DNA of 64,000 nt from GM7GCV1 sp965222065. Its GTDB lineage: Bacteria > Pseudomonadota > Gammaproteobacteria > Pseudomonadales > GM7GCV1. The translations under genes and the position numbers were made by a program. Below are positions 50,377 through 58,071 of this stretch, one piece after another (the stretch's first letter is position 1; each line of letters starts with the position of its first letter). The notes below the pieces were generated by a model that was given only the letters and a program-made list of their open reading frames with translations, had not been told where the DNA came from and did no database searches. The stretch covers positions 62,001 to 126,000 of the forward strand of contig OZ244933.1 in the NCBI GenBank assembly GCA_965222065.1, read 5' to 3'.

Positions 50377-52302
50377 ATGTTTGCCGGATGTGTGGATTTG
50401 GAAAAAACTTCTTCAGGCGCTGATCGCCTGTCTTCGAAGAATCCGACTCAATCGCCTGGCGATCAATTAATCAAACAAGCCCAGACGGCCGGCCTGGCAG
50501 GCATTCCTTTTGATGACCTGGCTATTTGGCAAGAGGGTGGTGCTACCCTGATCCAGCAGCGTCAGTGGCATACGCCCGAATGCCGACAGGAAAAAGGCGT
50601 CATGGGCGACGAATTTCTTCGAATCCTGTTTTGGGGGCGTATTGATAATCGCAAGGGACTGATAACTGCTTTGGGAGACACCGCGATCCCGGAATTAATT
50701 GCCACGGATACCGGCCTGGTGCTCAATGCCTGGAAACGCTGGGGCCCCGAGTGTTGTGAACAGCTAATCGGTGACTTCGCTTTCGTTGTCTACCAACCCC
50801 GGATTGGTCATGTGTTCCTTGCCAGGGATCACTTTGGCGTAAAACCGCTGTATATCTATCGAACGGGGAAACGCCTTTTTTTTGCGACCAGTCTGGCGAT
50901 TCTGGCCGAACTGGATGCAATTGAGCTAACGCCATCCAGGCAGTGGATGGCGCGCTATATTTTGGGGATTTCTCCTGATTGGCGCTCTACGGCTTATGAC
51001 GAGGTTGAAAAAATCCAGCCAGCGCATTGCCTTCTATGGTCAACAGAGGAGCTCTCCCGTGAACAAATGGCCTGGTATCGTTTTGAATCCCCGCCGCCCA
51101 TAGAGCTGCAATCAGAAGAAGCCTATGTGCGTGCATACAGGGACCTTCTGGATGGTGCAGTACGCGATCGTTTGCGCGCTGCCTCTGCGATTGGAGCTGA
51201 GTGCTCCGGCGGGCTTGATTCCTCAGCTATTTGCGCCAGCGCTGCCAGCCAGCTGCAAGAGGCAACCGGTCTTGACCCGAAAGATGACCTGGGGCTGTTT
51301 GCCATGACGTTTCATCGTGATGAGCCTGAAGCGGTTGCCCTGGCAGCCGCCAATGTAAAGCATCATTTTCTCTACCTCATGGATGACTTGGAGGAAGACA
51401 TATTTAGACAGGCTGAACAAGAATACGCGCAGACAGTTGGCTGCCCCCCTGAGCACGGTAATGCAATTGCGCAGGCGCCTTTTTATCGGGAGGCGCAAAA
51501 GCGAGGCACTGCTATCCTGTTGTCCGGCTTTGGTGGTGACGAGTTCTCATCAACCTATGCCACCATGGCACTGGTTGATCTCTGGCGTCAGCGAAAATGG
51601 CGGCTCTGGGCCTCCCGGTTCCGCGGCGACTGGCTTGGATCCAAATTACGCATGCTGAAGTGGCTGTTTCGCTACCTGTGTTTTGGTCCGGGGACAGAAA
51701 CCTCAAGACGCCTCTTGAGACACGCCCAAAAAACCTGGTCGTATAGTCCGTTATCCAGAGAGGCTATCTGGCCGGAACTGCGCGAACAGTACATGCAGAG
51801 TTTTCGCTATGATGCCGGCGCCAAATCGCTCAATGATTTTGTCCTGAATGACCGACTTTCCCCCATGATCAGTGCACGCCTGGAATCCTGCACCCTGATG
51901 GCTGCACGGTACGGTATCGAATACCGGTGGCCGTTGTTGGATATTCGTCTGGTGGAGTTCTTCCTGGCCGTGCCGCCAGAGCATAAGCTGGGCAGGGGAG
52001 GAATAGGCCGGTTTTTGCATCGACGTGCCATCAACGATTTGTTGCCTCCGGAACTGGTCTGGCGAGATAAAGATATGGGTCCGGCTATATCCGCCGAAGA
52101 ACACTGTGAATATAAAAATAAAATAAATATAAACAATAATATAGAAGATATTATTAATGTTGATTCTATTGAGGAGTTGCAGAAGAAAATGGTCTCGAAA
52201 GATGCGGTTGAGGCGGCCATTGCCGGTACATATATAGGGCAGATCCAGGCCTTGAATGGCTGGCTGGAATCCCGCACTACAGGCACTGTCGGGAAAAAAT
52301 GA
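50377..52302 (+). CDS. Asparagine-synthase-like lasso cyclase
   Basis: A 641-aa AsnB-family protein. The N-terminal glutaminase-like domain (LIGDFAFVVYQPRIGHVFLARDHFGVKPLY) carries no N-terminal catalytic Cys, as in lasso cyclases. The synthetase domain has the PP-loop ECSGGLDSSAI (about 278) and SGFGGDEF (about 386). It should adenylate a side-chain carboxylate to form an isopeptide ring. ATG 50377 after GGGAGGG. An AT-rich patch at 52105-52185, encoding an Asn/Ile-rich stretch, stands out against the rest. Substrate peptide not visible. Confidence 0.85.
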   Translation: MFAGCVDLEKTSSGADRLSSKNPTQSPGDQLIKQAQTAGLAGIPFDDLAIWQEGGATLIQQRQWHTPECRQEKGVMGDEFLRILFWGRIDNRKGLITALGDTAIPELIATDTGLVLNAWKRWGPECCEQLIGDFAFVVYQPRIGHVFLARDHFGVKPLYIYRTGKRLFFATSLAILAELDAIELTPSRQWMARYILGISPDWRSTAYDEVEKIQPAHCLLWSTEELSREQMAWYRFESPPPIELQSEEAYVRAYRDLLDGAVRDRLRAASAIGAECSGGLDSSAICASAASQLQEATGLDPKDDLGLFAMTFHRDEPEAVALAAANVKHHFLYLMDDLEEDIFRQAEQEYAQTVGCPPEHGNAIAQAPFYREAQKRGTAILLSGFGGDEFSSTYATMALVDLWRQRKWRLWASRFRGDWLGSKLRMLKWLFRYLCFGPGTETSRRLLRHAQKTWSYSPLSREAIWPELREQYMQSFRYDAGAKSLNDFVLNDRLSPMISARLESCTLMAARYGIEYRWPLLDIRLVEFFLAVPPEHKLGRGGIGRFLHRRAINDLLPPELVWRDKDMGPAISAEEHCEYKNKININNNIEDIINVDSIEELQKKMVSKDAVEAAIAGTYIGQIQALNGWLESRTTGTVGKK

Positions 52303-53435
52303 TCGGTTATCTTTTATGTCATCCCAGCTGTTTGCTGGGACCGGGGGTCTGGCTTAGCCGGGCACCAAACGCGAGATACCATCGTCAACTGGTTTTCAGG
52401 GCCTGGCCCGCACGTCCACGCTGGCAGTGGTATTCACTCTTGATTGCCAATGGGCTGCTTTGGTATGTGTTTCTGGGCTGGTGGTCAATATATCAGTCGT
52501 TAAAAAGCGCAACGCAGGATCGAAATAATTGGGAGTTAACCATGCCCCGATTATTTTTTCGGCTGGCCTATCTGGTTTTCTGGATAGGCGCGCCGGCCGG
52601 GGATTTTTTTCGCTTTGGCCTGAATCGGGTGGAGCCCTACAACTGGCTTGATTACGTGTATAGCAGTGAGGCTATTAGCTGGCAGCGGGTTTTTTCCAGT
52701 CGTGGAGACGGTCCCTCGGCCAGCGTACTCAACGACAAGTATCAGTTTGAGCAATGGCTGCAGGCACAGGGGATGCCCGCCACAAAAACGCTTATTGTCC
52801 TGAATAGCCCGACAGATATACCCACAGCTGAGCGGCTCAAAAAAGATCTTCCCCTGTTTATCAAGCCCCGTTCGGCCAATGCCATGCGTGGCTGCATGTT
52901 GCTGTCAGAACAAGAGGGAAAACTCTTTCTGCAGGGTAAAAACCTGAAAGGTGTATGGGTACATCAGCAAGGGGATGAGCCTGTTTTTGAACACCTGTCA
53001 GGGATGCTGGCCAGCCATACTGTCCTGGTTCAGCAATTGCTTGTCAATTCGGATGCCATGCGAAACTACGCGGGGAGGGAGGACCTGGTGACGCTTAGGC
53101 TAATCACGGGTGTCCAGGATAAGGAGGTCATCCTCGGGTACGGCATACTGGAAATTCCCAACACTGACCAGCGCAGCTGGGATTTACAATCGATTACCCA
53201 TTCAGGTGAGTCCGTGTTATTGGGGCCCGTGCCGGGTTTTGACAAGGCCATGGAGATTGTCCGCGAGCTGCATCTGCAGATGTCGGAGATTAAAACCATT
53301 GCCTGGGACCTGTGCCAGACCGAAGCCGGCTGGACCGTTTTGGAGGGCAATACCGGCTGGGGACTGGTGATACCTCAGGAAGTATCCGGAATACCTCTGC
53401 TTGGCTCTGGGCTACAGCATTGTTACAGCGTCTAA
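52299..53435 (+). CDS. ATP-grasp-like membrane-associated protein
   Basis: A 378-aa protein overlapping the cyclase end by four bases. One or two hydrophobic segments occur in the N-terminal 90 residues (YSLLIANGLLWYVFLGWW), and from about 145 the arrangement resembles an ATP-grasp ligase of the sugar-transfer/alpha-L-glutamate-ligase-related group: NDKYQFEQWLQAQGMPATKT, LFIKPRSANAMRGCMLL, AWDLCQTEAGWTVLEGNTGWG. It may add an amino acid or modify the peptide. Role inferred. The end meets the exporter gene tail-to-tail. Confidence 0.7.
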   Translation: MIGYLLCHPSCLLGPGVWLSRAPNARYHRQLVFRAWPARPRWQWYSLLIANGLLWYVFLGWWSIYQSLKSATQDRNNWELTMPRLFFRLAYLVFWIGAPAGDFFRFGLNRVEPYNWLDYVYSSEAISWQRVFSSRGDGPSASVLNDKYQFEQWLQAQGMPATKTLIVLNSPTDIPTAERLKKDLPLFIKPRSANAMRGCMLLSEQEGKLFLQGKNLKGVWVHQQGDEPVFEHLSGMLASHTVLVQQLLVNSDAMRNYAGREDLVTLRLITGVQDKEVILGYGILEIPNTDQRSWDLQSITHSGESVLLGPVPGFDKAMEIVRELHLQMSEIKTIAWDLCQTEAGWTVLEGNTGWGLVIPQEVSGIPLLGSGLQHCYSV

Positions 53436-55159
53436 TCGGGCTGGCCCAGTTCTATACGTTTGTGGATATGGGCAATACTTTCCTGGTCATGGGCAATGAC
53501 AATCAGCGTGAGCTTTCCTTCCAGGTTCATCAGTGCCTGCCGTATGCGCGCTTCATTGTCCCGATCCAGTGCGCTGGTGGCTTCATCCAGAATCAATAAG
53601 GCAGGTTGTGCGATCAGCGCGCGCGCCAGTGCCAGACGCTGACGCTCACCGCCCGAGAGCTGGGTTCCCCGGTCACCGATCCTGGTGTCCAGCTGATGCG
53701 GTAATGATTTGACAAAATCCGCTGCTGCCAGATCCAGGTAATGCCAGATTTCCTCATCGCCTACAGGATCCTTGCGAACCCATTCCAGATTGGCGCGAAT
53801 ACTTTCGTTAAACAGGAAAACCTCCTGGGTCACATAGGCAACAGATTTTCTCCAGGCCAGGCGAGTGTTCGCATCCAGAGGCAAGTCATCAATATAAATC
53901 TGGCCTTTTGTCGGTTCCAGTAAACCGGCTATTAAATCGGCCAGCGTCGACTTGCCTGAACCGGAAGGGCCAGTAATGGCCAGGGTTTCATTTTTTTGGA
54001 GGGTGGCGTTCAGTCCGTTAAATAATGTTTGCGTTTTCCCAGGATATTGATAGCTGAGCCCCTCCACCCGGATCTGGCGGTGCAGGGAGATACTGACATT
54101 GTCCGGACAGCTCTGTTCCTGGTGTTCCTGCAAATCCTGACAGTGTGCTAACAGATCCTGATATTCGGGAGCGGCATGTATCAGCTGTTGCAGGTGCCCC
54201 TGTATTGCCGACAGTTGTGGCATCAGTCGCGAAAAAATGAACAGGAGAAGAATCAGGTTGGCAATGGGCAAATGAATCCATTTTAGTGCGACCCAGAACA
54301 AGAGCGTAAAAATAACGGCGGCACCCGTCAGGAAGATAAAGCGCGAAAACGCGCTAAACCGGGTAATTCGAACCTGTTGATTTTCCAGAAGGTGACTGGA
54401 ACGATCCAGTTTTTCCACGTAGCGGGATTCAGCTGAAAAGCTTTTTATGATTTTCAGGCTTTGCAGCTGCTCAAAAACGTTATGAAAAATGTCTGAATGT
54501 GCCTCCAGTTCCTGGTGCCCGCTGTGCTGGATGCGGCTATTTAAAGGGAACAGGACAACCACGAGCATTAAGGCACACAAGAGCGCCAAAAGCGTCATGG
54601 CAGGAGATAGCCAGAACGATAATCCCAGGTAAACCGCCACCAGTACCAGCTTGCTGGTCAGGGTAATGATCTGAAAGACGGTAAACCCGATCGATTGCAC
54701 CTGACCTGTCACCAGTCTGGCGAAATCGGACATGCGTTTTGAGCCAAGATACTGCCAGTTGGCATTCAGCAGGCTGCCATACACTAGCCTGCGCAAATTG
54801 ATCACGAAATCGCGCTGTAATTTGGCCCCGGCGACTGCGTTAAGGTAATTGATCAGGGCAACAGTGACTATCAGGGACAGATAGAGCAGGAGAATGACCC
54901 CCAGCCCTGGTTGTAGCCCCAGTGTGTCGAACACATGATTGATATGGGCCTGGATTCCCCGGGATGCCGTGTCAGTTCCCAGGGAAATATCCACAGAGGC
55001 CAGAAGCGGCACGATGAGCAGGATTCCGATACCAGAAGACAGGCTGGACAGGATCATCAACGCCAGTACGTACACTATTCGACCGGGGGATTGGTGCAAG
55101 ACATCCGTCAGCAACGGTTTCAGTTTTGCGAGCCTGCTGATTTGGAAGAGGCTGCGCAT
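53432..55159 (-). CDS. ABC exporter (membrane-plus-ATPase) of the cluster
   Basis: A 575-aa half-transporter with six membrane segments (about 20-295) and an ABC domain with Walker A ITGPSGSGKSTLADL, signature LSGGERQRLALARAL, Walker B LLILDEATSALD and the switch His in VIAHDQES. Such LasD/McjD-like exporters pump the mature peptide and give immunity. ATG 55159 is used because a longer start overlaps the upstream gene. The stop overlaps the end of the convergent ATP-grasp gene. Confidence 0.87.
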   Translation of the reverse strand: MRSLFQISRLAKLKPLLTDVLHQSPGRIVYVLALMILSSLSSGIGILLIVPLLASVDISLGTDTASRGIQAHINHVFDTLGLQPGLGVILLLYLSLIVTVALINYLNAVAGAKLQRDFVINLRRLVYGSLLNANWQYLGSKRMSDFARLVTGQVQSIGFTVFQIITLTSKLVLVAVYLGLSFWLSPAMTLLALLCALMLVVVLFPLNSRIQHSGHQELEAHSDIFHNVFEQLQSLKIIKSFSAESRYVEKLDRSSHLLENQQVRITRFSAFSRFIFLTGAAVIFTLLFWVALKWIHLPIANLILLLFIFSRLMPQLSAIQGHLQQLIHAAPEYQDLLAHCQDLQEHQEQSCPDNVSISLHRQIRVEGLSYQYPGKTQTLFNGLNATLQKNETLAITGPSGSGKSTLADLIAGLLEPTKGQIYIDDLPLDANTRLAWRKSVAYVTQEVFLFNESIRANLEWVRKDPVGDEEIWHYLDLAAADFVKSLPHQLDTRIGDRGTQLSGGERQRLALARALIAQPALLILDEATSALDRDNEARIRQALMNLEGKLTLIVIAHDQESIAHIHKRIELGQPD

Positions 55160-55160
55160 A

Positions 55161-55649
55161 CTATTGGAACTCCACCATCGGGCTGACAAAGGTGGCAACT
55201 ACCTGGTAATCCAGATGCTGTGGTGCGCCGGTAACAATATAGGGCCCCACAGACAGCCAGGCATGGGCCTGCATGGGATCATCGCTGCTACCGCCTTCAT
55301 TGTTAATTCTTGCGCCCAGATAAAAAACGGCCGGTATCTGGTAGCGGTTTAACAGCCATTTGACGCAGAGCGCTTCGGTCAGACATTTACTTTCCCAGGG
55401 GACATTGCCGGATACAGACTGCATCAGTTTTCCCATGCGTGATGCCTTGGTGGCCTGTTCCTCGCTGGCAAGGACACAGAGTGTTCGATTCTGTAGATAT
55501 TGATTGCCCATCTTGCCCGCCAGTTTGCGCGAGCTGGTAAGGCGAATGGCAAACCAGCAAAACAGGGAGCCGAGAAAAAAGGCCACCAGCCACAACTTCC
55601 GCTCCCATGGCAGCTGAATGATGTGCCGGATTTTTTCTTTAAAGGTCAA
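55161..55649 (-). CDS. Lasso peptide biosynthesis B2 (transglutaminase-like protease)
   Basis: A 162-aa protein: N-terminal membrane-like segment (18-36), then the B2 catalytic core with Cys in ESKCLTEALCVKWLL, His in MQAHAWLSVG and a downstream acidic position. B2 proteases cut the leader from the precursor. The upstream RRE gene (B1) is separate, as in split B systems. One base separates its stop from the ABC exporter ATG. Confidence 0.86.
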   Translation of the reverse strand: MTFKEKIRHIIQLPWERKLWLVAFFLGSLFCWFAIRLTSSRKLAGKMGNQYLQNRTLCVLASEEQATKASRMGKLMQSVSGNVPWESKCLTEALCVKWLLNRYQIPAVFYLGARINNEGGSSDDPMQAHAWLSVGPYIVTGAPQHLDYQVVATFVSPMVEFQ

Positions 55650-55676
55650 AAGTGCCTCGGACAGTGTTCAAAAACA

Positions 55677-55958
55677 TCAATTCTGAACGTCAATCATGTT
55701 CTTTGTATGCAGCTCTTCCAGAAAAGGCAGGACATCTTCCAGGCACTGCTCAAGGTCAACGTCATATTCACTGGTTAACTGCTCGCATATTTCCCGGATG
55801 CTGTGTTTTTCCTCCAGCAATCGCCAGATACTTGTGCCAACTTCCTTAAGTCCAAAATACCTGCTGAAAGAGTCGTCCATCATCACGGTTTCACCATCAA
55901 TTTCGCTGGACACAATGTGTTTGTTGCGCTGAATAACGGTGTCTGGAGAGAGTTTCAT
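55677..55958 (-). CDS. PqqD-like RiPP recognition element (B1)
   Basis: A 93-aa PqqD-fold protein (KLSPDTVIQRNKHIVSSEID, ETVMMDDSFSRYFGL, SIWRLLEEKHSIREICEQL, EDVLPFLEELHTKNMI). These domains bind the leader peptide and hand it to the protease and cyclase. The start ATG 55958 is the family start; a TTG 45 bases upstream exists. No ribosome site is strong. It is the first gene of this arm of the cluster. Confidence 0.84.
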   Translation of the reverse strand: MKLSPDTVIQRNKHIVSSEIDGETVMMDDSFSRYFGLKEVGTSIWRLLEEKHSIREICEQLTSEYDVDLEQCLEDVLPFLEELHTKNMIDVQN

Positions 55959-56112
55959 TGCTGGCATCCGGGGTTGTTTAAATCCAAACAAGTGATCATA
56001 CAAAGAAACCTGTCGAGGGAGTAGGCGTGAGCTTTGTGGCGGTCGCTAAAAATGCTTGACCAAAAAACCAAAGTTGCGCACTGTACGCTTATAACCAAAC
56101 GAAGCAAACATT

Positions 56113-57087
56113 ATGAAATTGCAGCAGCTACGTTATATATGGGAGGTCGCGAGAAACGACCTGAATGTTTCTGCGACGGCGGCCAGTTTGTATACCTCAC
56201 AGCCGGGTATTTCCAAGCAAATTCGACTGCTGGAAGATGAGCTGGGCGTTGAAATCTTTTCTCGTAGTGGCAAGCATTTGACCCGAATAACACCCGCGGG
56301 TGAGGAAATCCTGCGACTTGCGGCGGAAGTGCTGCACCAGGTCGATAACATCAAACAAATTGGCCAGGAACATAATGACCCGGACAGGGGTTCATTGGCC
56401 ATTGCGACGACACATACCCAGGCTCGTTATGCCTTGCCGTCAGTCATTCAAAACTTTATTGCCAAATATCCCGATGTTGATTTGCACATGCATCAGGGAA
56501 CACCCATGCAGATCAGTGAAATGGCGGCCGACTGGAAAGTGGATTTTGCCATTGCCACCGAGGCGCTGGAGCTGTTTGTCGATCTGGTCATGATGCCTTG
56601 TTACAAATGGAATCGTTGCATTTTGGTGCCCCGCAACCATCCCTTGACACAAACCTCCTTCCTCACGCTGGAGAACCTGGCACAGTATCCTTTAGTTACC
56701 TATGTGTTTGGCTTTACCGGGCGCTCGCAGCTGGATGAGGCATTTCAGGAAAAAGAGCTCAAACCCCGTGTGGTATTTACCGCCTCGGACTCGGATGTCA
56801 TCAAAACCTATGTGCGGCTGGGGCTTGGTGTGGGCATAGTCGCGCGCATGGCTTATGACCCGGAAGCGGACAAGGATCTGGTGATGATTGATGCCCGCCA
56901 CCTGTTCAAACACAGTGTCACCAAAATCGGCTTTCGACGTGGGACGTTCCTACGGGGATTTATGTACGATTTTATTCATGAGTTCTGCCCGCACCTTACC
57001 AGGGAAATGGTTGATGAAGCCCATCAGTGCAATGGCAAGGATGAGCTGGAGCAATTATTCCGGCACATTGAATTGCCCGAATATTAA
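56113..57087 (+). CDS. cysB: LysR-type cysteine regulator CysB
   Basis: CysB (324 aa), activator of sulfate assimilation and cysteine genes, responding to acetylserine. The N-terminal helix-turn-helix MKLQQLRYIWEVARNDLNVS, SLYTSQPGISKQIRLLEDELG (about 1-60) and effector domain (TTHTQARYALPSVI, VTYVFGFTGRSQLD) are very like E. coli CysB. Together with thrH and pabB it shows the conserved Pseudomonas-like order. Confidence 0.95.
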   Translation: MKLQQLRYIWEVARNDLNVSATAASLYTSQPGISKQIRLLEDELGVEIFSRSGKHLTRITPAGEEILRLAAEVLHQVDNIKQIGQEHNDPDRGSLAIATTHTQARYALPSVIQNFIAKYPDVDLHMHQGTPMQISEMAADWKVDFAIATEALELFVDLVMMPCYKWNRCILVPRNHPLTQTSFLTLENLAQYPLVTYVFGFTGRSQLDEAFQEKELKPRVVFTASDSDVIKTYVRLGLGVGIVARMAYDPEADKDLVMIDARHLFKHSVTKIGFRRGTFLRGFMYDFIHEFCPHLTREMVDEAHQCNGKDELEQLFRHIELPEY

Positions 57088-57192
57088 AGAGTATGAAAGC
57101 GTACTAAATCCGCGAAGGCTTCTTGTATTTTCCAGTGGTTCCATTACTCTTGCCCGCCTTGATTTTTTGACGACCTAGCTGGAGAAACGCGC

Positions 57193-57813
57193 GTGGAAAT
57201 CGCATGTCTTGACCTCGAAGGGGTATTGATCCCTGAAATCTGGATTGAGTTTGCCGAGAAAGTCGGTGTGGAAGAACTCAAGGCGACGACCAGGGATATT
57301 CCTGATTACGATGTGCTGATGAAACAGCGTCTCGGACTGCTGGAACAACATGGGCTGGGTGTTAACGAAATCCAGGAAGTTATCGATACCATGTCGCCCC
57401 TGGATGGTGCCGCTGATTTTCTCAACTGGCTGCGTGAGCGTTTTCAGGTGGTCATTCTCTCGGATACCTTCTACCAGTTTGCCGGGCCTTTTATGGCCAA
57501 ACTGGGCTATCCAGCCTTGCTGTGCCATAACCTGGTTGTGGATGAGTCCACAGGCAAGGTTGTGGATTACAAACTCCGCCAGGCGGATCCCAAACGCCAG
57601 GCAGTGATTGGCTTTAAGAGTATGTATTACCGCTGTATCGCCGCGGGGGATTCCTATAACGATACCGCCATGCTGGAAGAAGCCCATGCTGGTATTCTCT
57701 TCCGTGCGCCACAAAACGTGGTCGACGAATTCCCGCAGTATCCCCTGGCTCGCAATTACGAGGAATTCAAGGCCGAATTTATCAAGGCCAGCAGTCGCAA
57801 TTTGAGCCTTTAA
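57193..57813 (+). CDS. thrH: ThrH phosphoserine phosphatase / homoserine phosphotransferase
   Basis: HAD-family enzyme (206 aa). The nucleophile is in CLDLEGVLIPEIWIEFA (a DLEG variant typical of ThrH), the Ser/Lys motifs are in VILSDTFYQF and GKVVDYKLRQ, and the metal Asp in AAGDSYNDTAML. ThrH can take phosphate from phosphoserine to homoserine. GTG start with GGAG upstream. Part of its 3' end is duplicated at 61581-61625, beyond a 3.8 kb insert. Confidence 0.93.
   Translation: MEIACLDLEGVLIPEIWIEFAEKVGVEELKATTRDIPDYDVLMKQRLGLLEQHGLGVNEIQEVIDTMSPLDGAADFLNWLRERFQVVILSDTFYQFAGPFMAKLGYPALLCHNLVVDESTGKVVDYKLRQADPKRQAVIGFKSMYYRCIAAGDSYNDTAMLEEAHAGILFRAPQNVVDEFPQYPLARNYEEFKAEFIKASSRNLSL
57708..57752 (+). 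repeat. Direct repeat, thrH 3' part, left copy
   Basis: This 45-bp segment inside thrH (GCCACAAAACGTGGTCGACG to CTGGCTCG) recurs at 61581-61625 with three mismatches. It encodes PQNVVDEFPQYPLAR. Confidence 0.8.
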
Positions 57814-58071
57814 ATCCGAACAAATCCGGGGTCAGAGTAAATTTCCCTGATCCCGGTTTTTGCAGATCAGCTTTTCCTCCCTATTCCTGAAACCGGCACA
57901 TACTGGCGAATCACATCGCATCAGAAGCATCGACCATAAGCAAAGGAAAAGGACTCTACCCCAAAATAGCGACAAATTTCGTATCCCAACTCTAGTCTGG
58001 ATTACTGCAAGGAATGGAAAGGGGTCAGTCTTGTCAGACTTAGCGTTCAATAAGTTGAGCTGGAAGTGGTG
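57814..58071. other. Non-coding region between thrH and the sensor kinase
   Basis: About 260 bases, no gene. Contains a hairpin of the GGGGTCAGAG repeat family at 57826-57856 and a second GGGGTCAG motif near 58020. The rest has no recognised structure. Confidence 0.55.
57826..57856 (+). repeat. GGGGTCAGAG-type repeat, diverged, possible thrH terminator
   Basis: CCGGGGTCA (57826) pairs with TGATCCCGG (57848), with one G-T pair, followed by a run of five T. The left half matches the perfect palindrome at 29566. Confidence 0.6.

Noticed and set aside
56052..56240. Possible lasso precursor of about 60 residues on the plus strand
   Set aside because: It lies in another frame of the cysB start, has no leader motif, and is not adjacent in direction to the B1 gene.
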